Positions 1-7,006 are shown, counted from the stretch's first letter. The stretch: 8,712 nt of DNA from Microcaldota archaeon (GCA_021851985.1 JAJZOS010000029.1:1-8712); one strand, 5' to 3'. Made by a program: numbers and translations. Notes: generated by a model from the letters alone, not told the origin.

Positions 1-221
1 GAGGTTGTCTGGCTGGTTTTGAGGAGCCCTAGGTCCTCCATCTGGTAAAATACGTCCCTGTCATATTTCATCAGCATATTGTCTATTATCTCATTATCGT
101 AGCCGAAGAACGCCAGTAGATAATCTGCCAGGTCTAAAGCATCCTTTGGGTCTATTTCCAAATTTCTTAAAAAGTAGCTTGCCTTTACCGCCAAGGACAG
201 CTCCTTTCTATAATCATGCAT
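1..221 (-). CDS. Small conserved-looking archaeal protein, N-terminal part (gene runs off the window)
   Basis: This is an open frame of 73 codons, starting at ATG 221 and continuing past base 1. The visible protein is helix-rich and acidic in its second half. It begins MHDYRKELSLAVK, continues through a DALDLADYLLAFFGYDNEII stretch and reaches DVFYQMEDLGLLKTSQTTS. The last part has the look of a winged-helix or small helical archaeal domain in which a polar 'YQMEDLGLLKT' element follows a helix. It faintly recalls the DUF6015-type archaeal families, but that is from memory and weak. The ATG at 217 lies in another frame that stops after 10 codons, so 221 is the start. A good TATA box about 35 bases upstream, at 251-262 on the same strand, supports expression with a very short leader. 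It is divergent from the surface protein at 391. I assign no function. Confidence 0.7.
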   Translation of the reverse strand, partial: MHDYRKELSLAVKASYFLRNLEIDPKDALDLADYLLAFFGYDNEIIDNMLMKYDRDVFYQMEDLGLLKTSQTT

Positions 222-250
222 AATAAAGCCACAAAATCGCTCTGTTGAGC

Positions 251-262
251 CATATATTTATG
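251..262 (-). promoter_or_regulatory. TATA box for the gene starting at 221
   Basis: Read on the minus strand the site is CATAAATATATG. Its centre is about 36 bases before the ATG at 221. Archaeal transcription usually starts about 26 bases after the box centre, so the transcript would begin near 231 with a leader of about 10 bases. Confidence 0.5.
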
Positions 263-350
263 CCTTACAGCAAAATCCCTATATCCTATGTATACGCAAT
301 ATTGCAATCATTGCAGGCCAAATGCGACCCAAAACAAGACAAAAGGTTAG

Positions 351-359
351 TTATATAAA
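351..359 (+). promoter_or_regulatory. TATA box for the surface protein gene
   Basis: TTATATAAA lies 31-39 bases before the ATG at 391, which places transcription start near 381. The short leader would just include the GGTG at 382-385, a ribosome site five bases before the start. A second AT-rich run, CTATATATAA at 371-380, is too close to the start codon to serve as the box for this ATG. Confidence 0.55.
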
Positions 360-390
360 GCTTGTTTAGGCTATATATAATGGTGTATAA

Positions 391-1029
391 ATGCGCGCTC
401 AAATGCCAAAATATCTCGCTATACCTCTAGTTGTGCTTTTTTCAATAACTCTGATATCATTTGCGTCGTCCCCTACCGGCGTCGCATTCCCAAAGGTCAA
501 CCCAAGCCACGTTTTCCTATACTTGAATTCTACTGATTACATAAATTATACAATAACTGTCTATAACGGAACAGCGAGCAATGTGACTGTGGGCACTAGC
601 CCTGCGCTCGCTCCATACGGCATAAACATAGGGTTCATACCTAATTCCGGGCTTCCGCCTTATAGCGGAAAAATAAGGTTCCAAGTCAACGCAAACGCAA
701 CTCCAGGAAACTATACTGCTTACCTTGCAACAAGCCCATCAATGTCCAATACCCACGGGGTTGCTGCCATATATATAGTCGTCTATAACAGAACAGTGCC
801 GACTACTTCGACATCGTCGGTACCTACAACCACAACAATAAGCCCCTCAAATACGGTAACTACGGCTCCGACTACCGTTGTACCGACAACGGTTCCGCCT
901 GTCAGCACTACGGTGCCGCCAACAACTGTTCTAGGGCCTAACACTTTGGAATATCTGGTTGGTGCCATAGTAGTCATAATAATAATAGCTGTGATAGTGT
1001 ATCTGGCCGTGAGAAGAAGGAGATGGTAA
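391..1029 (+). CDS. Membrane-anchored Thr/Pro-rich surface protein, probably glycosylated
   Basis: A 212-residue protein of unknown specific role that most likely sits on the outer face of the cell membrane. An N-terminal hydrophobic stretch (about residues 8-26) looks like a signal peptide or anchor. Residues 30-135 form a beta-rich ectodomain with seven N-glycosylation sequons (N46, N52, N59, N64, N102, N107, N133). Residues 136-183 are a low-complexity Thr/Pro/Ser/Val stalk with PTT-type repeats. A second hydrophobic helix (about 188-207) is followed by RRRRW at the end, giving a stop-transfer signal with the tail inside. This architecture is typical of archaeal surface glycoproteins and pilus- or S-layer-associated stalk proteins. 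The GGTG at 382-385 favours M1, though M5 (403) is also possible. Its stop lies 35 bases from the convergent synthase gene. The prediction of a cell-surface location is firm; the role is not known. Confidence 0.8.
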   Translation: MRAQMPKYLAIPLVVLFSITLISFASSPTGVAFPKVNPSHVFLYLNSTDYINYTITVYNGTASNVTVGTSPALAPYGINIGFIPNSGLPPYSGKIRFQVNANATPGNYTAYLATSPSMSNTHGVAAIYIVVYNRTVPTTSTSSVPTTTTISPSNTVTTAPTTVVPTTVPPVSTTVPPTTVLGPNTLEYLVGAIVVIIIIAVIVYLAVRRRRW

Positions 1030-1064
1030 GGCCACGATGCTTGCTGGGGAACAAGTGCACGCAA

Positions 1065-2111
1065 TCATTCCGAATAAAGGGTGCCTATGAACTTCATGAG
1101 AGCTTCGGAATAAGGGTTTTCCGGTATTATATCCCTGCCTCTTAAGAGCGCGTTTATGGCGCTATTTTCATATTCTTTTTTTATTTTTCTCGCATATTCA
1201 ACCGAGCCCGTCTTATCTATAAGGCCCAAAATATAATCGATGTCACTTTCGTCCTTGTCGAAAGGCTTTTTAGAATAAATGGATTCAATCATCGCCCTCT
1301 CACCAGGCCCGGAATTTTTGTACATATTTATTAATATCAAAGTGGCCTTCCCCTGCTTTATGTCCTCATACTTGCCCTTGCCTGCTACGTTACCTTCTAC
1401 GTCCTTTATGTCATCGCTTATCTGGAAAGCTATGCCTGCAGGCAGCCCTATATCCTCCAAGACTTTAAGCTCTGCGAGCCCTGCTTCGCCTATGAGCGCG
1501 CCTAACTGCAATGGCCCGTATACGCTGTATGCTGAAGTCTTGTCAGCAGCTATGCTTATGTAAATCTCTTCTGTGGCTTTCAGGGCGTTTCTCCCAGAAT
1601 AATATATGTCTTTGTCCTGGCCTATGGAAGTTATGCTGCCTATCTCCCTGAATTTTTTATAAATAGCATCCCCGTTTTTCTGTTTTGATATTCTGAAAAG
1701 CAGCCCCTCTACGGCCGAATGCAACATGTCGCCGGCGTTTATCGCCCTGCTGGTTCCATATTCCGCCTGTATTGTTTTTCTTCCTCTCCTTAATAAGCTT
1801 CCGTCTTCTATGTCGTCATGAACAAGAGCGAAATCTTCAAAAAGCTGTATGGCTGCTGCTGGCAGTATGCAGTCCTTATAATCGGCGCCTGCAGCCATTG
1901 CCGAAAGCATCATTATGGAAGCTCTGGAATATTTGCCCATGGAATCTGGATAGTATCTTAGCATCTCCATCAATCCCGGCGCCTTGATTATGTTTCTAGA
2001 TTGTGATACCACAATGCCTTTGATTGCCTTTATTATTTCTGAATGCACATCCTCTCTCATCCTAGAAATCATTCCCATTATTTCCTGATCGCGCTCCTTT
2101 CTAATTTCCAT
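1065..2111 (-). CDS. idsA: Isoprenyl diphosphate synthase (geranylgeranyl/farnesyl type)
   Basis: A 348-residue trans-isoprenyl diphosphate synthase, which condenses isopentenyl diphosphate with allylic diphosphates to make the chains of archaeal ether lipids. All numbers here count from the alternative GTG start at 2129. The first Asp-rich motif DDIED is at 105-109, followed by RR at 114-115. The GD at 133-134, the KT at 197-198 and Q236 are conserved. The second Asp-rich motif DDIKD is at 239-243, followed by EDIKQGKATL. F100, five residues before the first motif, is the position of the chain-length residue Phe77 of Sulfolobus geranylgeranyl diphosphate synthase. This favours a C15-C20 product. 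In the N-terminal substrate loop the usual GKRxRP is GKYSRA, keeping K66 and R69. ATG 2111 is chosen over GTG 2129, but neither has a well-spaced ribosome site: GGTGA lies 14 bases before 2111. It is probably transcribed separately from the ABC operon. Confidence 0.92.
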   Translation of the reverse strand: MEIRKERDQEIMGMISRMREDVHSEIIKAIKGIVVSQSRNIIKAPGLMEMLRYYPDSMGKYSRASIMMLSAMAAGADYKDCILPAAAIQLFEDFALVHDDIEDGSLLRRGRKTIQAEYGTSRAINAGDMLHSAVEGLLFRISKQKNGDAIYKKFREIGSITSIGQDKDIYYSGRNALKATEEIYISIAADKTSAYSVYGPLQLGALIGEAGLAELKVLEDIGLPAGIAFQISDDIKDVEGNVAGKGKYEDIKQGKATLILINMYKNSGPGERAMIESIYSKKPFDKDESDIDYILGLIDKTGSVEYARKIKKEYENSAINALLRGRDIIPENPYSEALMKFIGTLYSE

Positions 2112-2198
2112 TGTTGCCGTAGGTTTCACCTTTGGATTTTACAATGCGCCTTTGCATATGCATGCCTTAGTTGTTTGAAAGAAGTGATCTATGCTTTG

Positions 2199-2208
2199 CT
2201 ATAATTCC
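2199..2208 (-). promoter_or_regulatory. Possible TATA box for the synthase gene
   Basis: The minus strand reads GAATTATAGC here, in the 187-base gap between the permease stop and the synthase ATG. It would start a transcript near 2178 with a leader of roughly 50-65 bases. A CATATG-centred run at 2150-2161 is an alternative that would give a nearly leaderless transcript. Neither is a strong box. I see nothing else convincing in the gap. Confidence 0.25.
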
Positions 2209-2298
2209 CTCTTTAATTTCCCAATGCTGCTTTCTCAGCGAAATTTCTTTGCATCAAACTTCCGGAGCAAATGCTGCAATAGCTTTTCATATGCTATC

Positions 2299-3066
2299 CT
2301 AATATAAAATCTTTTCCTTCTTGAAATCCTTCACGCTTATATAGAAAATCACTGCATCTGCAATGCTCAGCCCAGCTATAACATAAGCAAAGAAAGCCAC
2401 GTCTAGGTTAGCTATTCCGAGTATAGAAATGAACGGTATAAGCAGTATGGGCAGCACTAGAAGGGTGCTGATTTGCTGTGCTTCCTTTATGCCTTTCACG
2501 TGCGCCGAGACAAAAACCACTACTGCTATTGCCGCAAGGGCGAGCAGGGGCGCCGAGGCCAGCATCATAAGCCACGTAGGCGTAGGAAGCACCGCAGTGC
2601 TGAACTCGCTTATTGACAAGAAATTGACCGTAGCACCGTATATGCCGAAAACCGCAAGCGTGAGCAATATGGTCGGTATGAGCGAAGCAAGTATCTTGCC
2701 CAAAAGCAATTCGCCATTTGTTATTGGGGCAGCAAGGAGGTTCTCCGAGGTTTTGCGCTCCTTTTCGCCAGCGAAACTGTCTGCGGCTATTACTGAAGCA
2801 GTGAATATCGGTATCGTGAGAAATATAGGGCCAAGGACGTTTATGGCGAAAAAGTACATGAACGAAAGGCTGTTGACCTGCGACGTTGGCGCATTTGCTA
2901 TTGGTGCTACCGCTATCCTGGAAGCTATGCTTGGCGCCGCGTGCAGAGCCACATATACCGTAAGGAGAGGAAGCGCAATGGCGAAAAACAGCGGCACACC
3001 TATCATGGGGCCGTAAATCGAGGCGCTGCTGAAAACCTCCCGTATATCCTTCACGGCAACAGCCAT
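2299..3066 (-). CDS. ABC-2 type transporter permease
   Basis: A 255-residue integral membrane subunit that should pair with the ATPase encoded just upstream to form an exporter; the substrate is unknown. Six hydrophobic segments are seen at about residues 20-41, 70-93, 124-147, 165-188, 201-221 and 223-244. Between the second and third is the hallmark of ABC-2/NatB-like permeases, SFAGEKERKTSENLLAAPIT (about 97-116), followed by LLLGKILASL. The frame is open back to GTG 3090 and ATGs 3087 and 3084, but those overlap the ATPase end. The ATG at 3066 has a perfect GAGGAG ribosome site (3079-3074) with a seven-base spacer, and follows the ATPase stop by four bases. It is therefore taken as the start. 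The arrangement implies translational coupling and a fixed ratio of the two subunits. Confidence 0.88.
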   Translation of the reverse strand: MAVAVKDIREVFSSASIYGPMIGVPLFFAIALPLLTVYVALHAAPSIASRIAVAPIANAPTSQVNSLSFMYFFAINVLGPIFLTIPIFTASVIAADSFAGEKERKTSENLLAAPITNGELLLGKILASLIPTILLTLAVFGIYGATVNFLSISEFSTAVLPTPTWLMMLASAPLLALAAIAVVVFVSAHVKGIKEAQQISTLLVLPILLIPFISILGIANLDVAFFAYVIAGLSIADAVIFYISVKDFKKEKILY

Positions 3067-3070
3067 CGGC

Positions 3071-3982
3071 TTACTCCTCAACATCATCACCTGCGTAGAG
3101 CTTTTCTATTATGGGTTCTGCATAATCCACGCTTGCTACGTACGCCCCGTTTTTAATCAGCCTTTCGATTATTTCGTTTATATCCTTATAATCCCGTATT
3201 CTGGCCTTTACAATGTTGCCGTTTTCTACAACTGTGTTTTTTCCCAGCCTGCTGCGGATACCATTCCCAATGGGCTTTGCAAGCCTTATGCTAACGGTTA
3301 TGCCGCTGAGAACCTCGCGGTAAAGCCCCTGTGTATCCGTGTCCCTGATTATTTTTCCCTTCCTTATGACGCATATGCGGGAATTGAACCGCGTGGCCTC
3401 GTCTACTCTTTGGGTAACGAAGACCACGCATTTTCCCGCTTTTGCCAAATCTGATAGTGTTTCCCTTACCTGCGCCGAACTGCCGGCATCCAGAAATGCT
3501 GTCGGCTCGTCCAACAATATTACATCAGGGTCGTTTACCAAAACCTTGCAGAAAAGCATCTTCTGCTTAGTGCCCCTGCTCAGCTGCCCCACCTTCGTGT
3601 CTATATAACCGTCGGCATCAAGCATCTTTAGCGTCTCCATGGCCTTTGATATGGCCGTATCGTCCTTTACTCCGTAAAGCCTCGAGAAGAAAAGTATGTT
3701 ATCTCTTACGCTTAGAAAGTCGTACAGCCCGTAGTTATCAGGCATGAACGATACCCTTTCCCTGACCATGGCGTCCGAATACGGGTCCTTTCCAAGCACC
3801 CTAACCGAGCCTGCATCCGGCTTGTAAAGCCCTGCCATGCATCTGAGCAGCGTGCTCTTCCCCGCTCCGTTAGGGCCCAGAATCAGCGTTATGCCTTTTC
3901 CGATTCCCAAGCTTATATCCTTGATAGCGTACTCTTTTCCGAACTTCTTTCCCATGCTATTTATGCTTATAGGGTATTTCAA
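3071..3982 (-). CDS. ABC transporter ATP-binding protein
   Basis: A 303-residue ATPase of the NatA/CcmA (ABC-2 exporter) type that powers the permease encoded directly downstream. Motifs in order are Walker A GPNGAGKST (36-44), signature LSRGTKQK (134-141), and Walker B VILLDEP (154-160) with catalytic E159. The D-loop AFLD follows at 162-165. The Q-loop position is D82 (FMPDNYGLYD), acidic as in other exporters of this class. The switch histidine position is Q191 (FVTQRVDEAT), which is unusual. Residues after about 215 form a C-terminal extension of about 88 residues. The start is TTG 3982, one base after the PRPP synthetase stop. It has an AGGAG site at 3993-3989 and a six-base spacer, so it is preferred over the internal ATG at 3955. 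Confidence 0.93.
   Translation of the reverse strand: MKYPISINSMGKKFGKEYAIKDISLGIGKGITLILGPNGAGKSTLLRCMAGLYKPDAGSVRVLGKDPYSDAMVRERVSFMPDNYGLYDFLSVRDNILFFSRLYGVKDDTAISKAMETLKMLDADGYIDTKVGQLSRGTKQKMLFCKVLVNDPDVILLDEPTAFLDAGSSAQVRETLSDLAKAGKCVVFVTQRVDEATRFNSRICVIRKGKIIRDTDTQGLYREVLSGITVSIRLAKPIGNGIRSRLGKNTVVENGNIVKARIRDYKDINEIIERLIKNGAYVASVDYAEPIIEKLYAGDDVEE
3074..3079 (-). promoter_or_regulatory. Ribosome binding site deciding the permease start
   Basis: On the minus strand GAGGAG runs straight into the TAA stop of the ATPase gene, then CCG-less spacing GCCG leads to the ATG at 3066. The spacer is seven bases. The site rules in favour of the 3066 start over the in-frame starts further upstream. 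Confidence 0.75.
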
Positions 3983-3983
3983 T

Positions 3984-4868
3984 TCAATCTCCTATGAGCG
4001 CTGCCAACGCGTCAGCAGTTTCATGCGATACATCAACAATGCTGCAACTTTTGCCGCTGGTGCTGTTCGATCCGAAAATGCCGCTAGCCCCTGCATCCAT
4101 TATCTTTTCGTAGGCGCTTCCTACTAGCAGCATGTGTGCAGCAGCCACGCCTACGCTAGCCGCTCCCTTTGAAATTGCTTCGCCTATCGCCTGCGCTGCC
4201 GTTCCGCCTGTGCTTATCATGTCATCAATCACAAGAGCCTTTGTGCCTTCCATTCTTTCCAAGCCTTTCATCATGCCGATGCTGCCGTCCTCCCTGCTGC
4301 GCTTCTTTTCTATATAGTCCCATCCAATGCCTAATTCATTTGCGATCTTTTTGATGCGCGGCAATATTCCGTAATCAGGGGCTATGAGCTTCTCTGCGCC
4401 GGTTATCTTCACCGCTTCTCTGGCAACGCTTCCCAAAACTTCTATCTGCATTGATTTTCCTTTAAAGTACGAAAGTTCTTCGTTCTTGTGCGGCTCTATT
4501 ACTGCAAGCCTGGATATGCCTGCAGCGTGAAGCGCCCTGAGTGCAACTCTGGCGCTTACCGGTTCTCCTATGCTGAACGTCCGGTCCTGCCTCGCATAAG
4601 CCATGTACGTTATGAGTCCGTAGACATCGCTAGCCCCTGCATTAATTGAAGCATCTGCTGCCATAAGCATCTCAAACAGGCGCTTGTCCTGATCTGAATC
4701 CATGCTCTGCACAAGCAGCACGTCCTCTCCCTTGATTTCCTTGTCCAGCCTGAGGTAAGACTCGCCATCGGGGAAAACCTTCGAAAAGAATCTGCAGTAC
4801 TCGTATCCGAGGCGGTCGGCTACGCCCTTTCCTATGCCATAATCTGCTGTAACTCCAGCAACGATCAT
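3984..4868 (-). CDS. prs: Ribose-phosphate diphosphokinase (PRPP synthetase)
   Basis: A 294-residue cytoplasmic enzyme that makes 5-phosphoribosyl diphosphate from ribose 5-phosphate and ATP for nucleotide, His and Trp synthesis. Motifs counted from ATG 4868 are FPDGESYLR (32-40), YARQDRTFSIGEPVSAR (91-107), EPH with H127, IEKKRSREDG (186-195), and the PRPP loop VIDDMISTGGTA (213-224). The protein has the length of archaeal, class III-like enzymes rather than the ~315 residues common in bacteria. The frame extends to ATG 4907 (307 residues). However, family members start at 'MIV..', and both candidate TATA boxes (4894-4902 and 4918-4925) would place the transcript start downstream of 4907. 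It is the first gene of the operon with the ABC exporter and was originally divergent from the PCNA gene. Confidence 0.94.
   Translation of the reverse strand: MIVAGVTADYGIGKGVADRLGYEYCRFFSKVFPDGESYLRLDKEIKGEDVLLVQSMDSDQDKRLFEMLMAADASINAGASDVYGLITYMAYARQDRTFSIGEPVSARVALRALHAAGISRLAVIEPHKNEELSYFKGKSMQIEVLGSVAREAVKITGAEKLIAPDYGILPRIKKIANELGIGWDYIEKKRSREDGSIGMMKGLERMEGTKALVIDDMISTGGTAAQAIGEAISKGAASVGVAAAHMLLVGSAYEKIMDAGASGIFGSNSTSGKSCSIVDVSHETADALAALIGD
3989..3993 (-). promoter_or_regulatory. Ribosome binding site for the TTG start of the ABC ATPase
   Basis: AGGAG on the minus strand lies inside the last codons of the PRPP synthetase gene. It is six bases before TTG 3982, which supports this unusual start codon and coupling of the two genes. 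Confidence 0.65.
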
Positions 4869-4893
4869 TCTATCAAAGCTATTTTTCCACAAA

Positions 4894-4925
4894 CAATTAA
4901 TACCCATGGTGTTATGCCTTTATGC
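4894..4925 (-). promoter_or_regulatory. Promoter region of the prs-ABC operon
   Basis: Two TATA-like runs are seen on the minus strand: GCATAAAG (4925-4918) and TATTAATTG (4902-4894). The first would start transcription near 4896 with a leader of about 27 bases. The second would start it near 4872 with almost no leader. Both suit the ATG at 4868. The transposon end is 34 bases or more upstream and does not touch them. Confidence 0.4.
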
Positions 4926-4949
4926 ACAGGTCAATCTCGATGCTTTTCC

Positions 4950-4958
4950 TCCCTTACA
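4950..4958 (+). repeat. Target site duplication, left copy
   Basis: TCCCTTACA abuts the left inverted repeat and is repeated exactly at 7971-7979. The shared string in both flanks is CCTCCCTTACAG, but its outer bases also belong to the element ends. Nine bases is therefore the size that gives symmetrical ends. Confidence 0.9.
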
Positions 4959-4978
4959 GGCTTTGTCCGTAAAGTATC
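4959..4978 (+). repeat. Left terminal inverted repeat
   Basis: GGCTTTGTCCGTAAAGTATC is the reverse complement of 7951-7970 at 19 of 20 positions; the only mismatch is at 4974. Confidence 0.92.
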
Positions 4979-4986
4979 TAAAAACT

Positions 4987-5026
4987 ACGACTTACTGGAC
5001 AGAGGAACGACTTTTCGGACAAATAT
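4987..5026 (+). repeat. Left subterminal GGACA repeats, two 20-base units
   Basis: The two units begin ACGACTT at 4987 and 5007, exactly 20 bases apart. They contain CTTACTGGACAG (4991-5002) and CTTTTCGGACAA (5011-5022). The core matches the one inside the terminal repeats and the copies near the right end. They are probably transposase binding sites, by analogy with elements that have subterminal arrays. Confidence 0.65.
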
Positions 5027-5052
5027 TTACCTTGTTAGGTTAGGGTGAATAA

Positions 5053-5226
5053 ATGAAACTAATAAACTATTTAATCCATACCATAGGTTTAAAAAGAGGT
5101 AATTGTCATAGTATAAATATGGAAAAATACAAAAAGAAAAAGATAAAATTTAATGGACTTTTTGGAAAAGAATACACAGTTATTGTAAATATAAAAAAGA
5201 AAGGAAAAAGGTACGCGTATGCCTAA
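5053..5226 (+). CDS. Small basic passenger protein of unknown function
   Basis: A 57-residue Lys-rich protein that I do not recognise. From residue 23 it reads MEKYKKKKIKFNGLFGKEYT, then a short hydrophobic strand (VIVNI) and KKKGKRYAYA. This resembles a small beta-strand nucleic-acid-binding fold only in composition. GGTGA at 5044-5048, four bases before ATG 5053, supports this start. An alternative is ATG 5119 (35 residues), which would be leaderless from the TTTAAAAAG box at 5089-5097. The last eight bases overlap the next gene, so the two are coupled and may form a pair. Base composition is very AT-rich, unlike the host genes. Confidence 0.55.
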   Translation: MKLINYLIHTIGLKRGNCHSINMEKYKKKKIKFNGLFGKEYTVIVNIKKKGKRYAYA

Positions 5227-5812
5227 GAAAAAAGCATTGAAAAATCTTGCTGATGACGTTCTTTTTGTTCACACATCAATTAAAACAATCTTATCAATAG
5301 ACGCAAAAGTTACTGAATATGTTTTTAATTATCAAAAGTATGACCAGCAAAAGATATTAGATCTAAATTTTAAATTTCTCCTTGAATATGTAAATTTTGC
5401 CCTTGACGAATCAGAAAGGAAAATTAGCAAGCTAAAATTAATTTCTCTTAGAGAATATAGAAAGGCGATAGCTAAAAATAAGAGAATTTATAACAGATTA
5501 AATACTATAGAAAGGGCAAATATAAAAGATATAAATGCTGCATTGGATCTATTCAATGCAGCAGCAGATTATTTAGATAATATAGAAGCAGTAATGCCAG
5601 AGTTATACAGGGATGAAAAATATAGGTTTATAAATTACAATCTTGCAGTAGATGGAATAATTACAACTATATTCGCAGGATTGGCATTCGCAGGGAAAAT
5701 AGGTAGCAACCAACTGATTACTGCTGGTTTTATTTTATTATATGCATTTATCTTCGTCTGGCTTATTTTACAGGGAATTTTTAAAGTTTCATTTAAGTCA
5801 ATACGGAATTAA
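5219..5812 (+). CDS. Passenger membrane protein with helical N-terminal region and two C-terminal membrane segments
   Basis: A 197-residue protein that I do not recognise. Residues 1-140 are charged and strongly helical, rich in Lys, Asn, Ile and Asp, with coiled-coil-like stretches around 63-100. Two hydrophobic segments follow at about 142-159 and 165-189, joined by a loop of about five residues, so the bulk of the protein and the short basic tail would lie on the same, probably cytoplasmic, side. AAGGT at 5208-5212, six bases before ATG 5219, is the ribosome site. The gene overlaps the small basic gene upstream by eight bases. Its end overlaps the end of the convergent transposase gene by 15 bases, which ties it into the element. 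A soluble helical domain with a membrane hairpin occurs in many defence and toxin effectors, but nothing in the sequence proves such a role. Confidence 0.75.
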   Translation: MPKKKALKNLADDVLFVHTSIKTILSIDAKVTEYVFNYQKYDQQKILDLNFKFLLEYVNFALDESERKISKLKLISLREYRKAIAKNKRIYNRLNTIERANIKDINAALDLFNAAADYLDNIEAVMPELYRDEKYRFINYNLAVDGIITTIFAGLAFAGKIGSNQLITAGFILLYAFIFVWLILQGIFKVSFKSIRN

Positions 5813-6990
5813 TAGTTCATTGCTAACAACTACAATATTATGACATAAAACCTTAAACAAGAGTTCATTTATCTGTGCCGTCTTTGTCTTGCTCCGTATA
5901 AAATCTCCAAATTTTGCCTTCATCATAAAGAAAGTCGTCTCAACATTAGATCTTAGATGATAGTGCTGCATGAACTCATCTTGCTTTAGCTGGTAATACC
6001 AGAACATTCTGCGCCACAGTCTCGCTCTATTGCCCTTGCTTCTGCTTGACGTTCCAGATGTATTACTCTTGAATGGAATATACGCTTGCCCCTTTACAGC
6101 TTGCACGGCGTTGTAGTTATCCACAGAGGAGTATGCTTTATCTGCAGATACCTCATTCATTATGAAGCCAGCATCAAAGGTCGCATTTACAAGTGGTATA
6201 AACTGCAGACTATCTGCGCTGTGGTTATCAAAGCCAACTTCTACAGCAGTTATAATATTGGTCTTTACTCCTGTTATTATATGTAGCTTAACCCATTCAT
6301 GCTTTTGTTTTGTGCCGTGCTTCTCCTTGCAGTATTCTGTGAATTTTGTATCCTAAAGCCAGAGCTATCCACTGCAAACTTGTCCTCTACGCTTCTTAGC
6401 GGCAAAGAAGATGTCTGAATTAACTTGCTTAGGATAGGCGTTAGTGCCTCGCTTTGCATAAAGTCGCTTATTGTCGACCTTGAAGACAGTTGCTCTACAA
6501 GACCTTTATCCTTAGCAACCTGCAAATCGGTCTTGAAACGCCTCAAAGAGAACTGTGAATAGACCTTTAGTGCAGAAGCAAATAGCAGGTCTCTCATAGG
6601 TGCCTTTGGCCGTCCAAATGTATATGCTGGCTCTGGCACTTCTTGGCATAAGTCTTGCAGCAATTCCATAAACTTAGCTTTCTCTTGTTCTTGGTTTATG
6701 TTGTAATTATGCCAATCCTGTGAATAGACCTTTTTCTTTATCGTTATTGTGGTCTCATTTCCTTGCTTATCAAACCATCTTAGGTTAAAGCTGATTACAG
6801 CATAGACGTGCTTACAGGGTTGCTGTCTTAACTCATAGTCAGGGCAGTTGCACTTGTAATCTGTTCCGTATAGCATTACCCTATACGTACCGTGCCCAGA
6901 TTGGCTCGGCACTATCCAGCTATTTGCGTCCTTCTTTACTATCTGGCACATCTGCGCTATCTGCTTTCCTTTCATCTCTCTTTTGTCCAT
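5798..6990 (-). pseudogene. SWIM-finger DDE transposase (IS4/IS5-like), split by a -1 frameshift
   Basis: Reading 6990-6349 in one frame and 6349-5798 in the frame one base back gives a continuous 397-residue transposase. The N-terminal part has a SWIM zinc finger CNC-x9-CKH (C47, C49, C59, H61). FGRPKAPMRDLLFA follows, a usual entry to the catalytic domain. The triad is D208 (AVDSSGF), D284 (SADKAYSS) and E351. The last lies in YHLRSNVETTFFMMK, the Y-x2-R-x3-E-x6-K signature (344-358) of IS4/IS5 enzymes. After ...SGFRI the protein resumes as TKFTEYCKEKHGTKQKHEW in the second frame. The first frame alone stops at 6277. No canonical slippery heptamer is seen at the junction, so one lost base (or an assembly error) is likelier than programmed shifting. 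ATG 6990 would be almost leaderless. Confidence 0.88.
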
Positions 6991-7006
6991 ATTACCACTC
7001 TACACA

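Noticed and set aside
783..1064. Open frame on the minus strand opposite the Thr/Pro stalk
   Set aside because: The Val/Gly/Thr-rich repeats are just the complement of the stalk codons (ACT, CCG, ACA); the sense protein has a convincing architecture.
1065..2129. The GKYSRA loop as evidence that the isoprenyl synthase is an inactive regulatory homologue
   Set aside because: Both Asp-rich motifs and the K and R of the loop are kept, so the change of one Arg to Tyr is more likely lineage variation than loss of activity.
2429..3016. Long open frame on the plus strand opposite the ABC permease
   Set aside because: It is the antisense of a clear membrane protein gene, has no ribosome site, and its sequence shows only the low-complexity look of a reverse reading.
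5219..5812. SLATT-type or other named defence effector
   Set aside because: The membrane pair is at the C-terminus rather than the N-terminus, and no family motif is visible, so naming it would be a guess.
6277..6352. Programmed -1 frameshift in the transposase
   Set aside because: No X-XXY-YYZ heptamer or obvious stimulatory hairpin is seen at the switch point near 6349. The A-rich stretch further on would skip family-like residues (TKFTEYCKEKHG). Kept only as a minor alternative.
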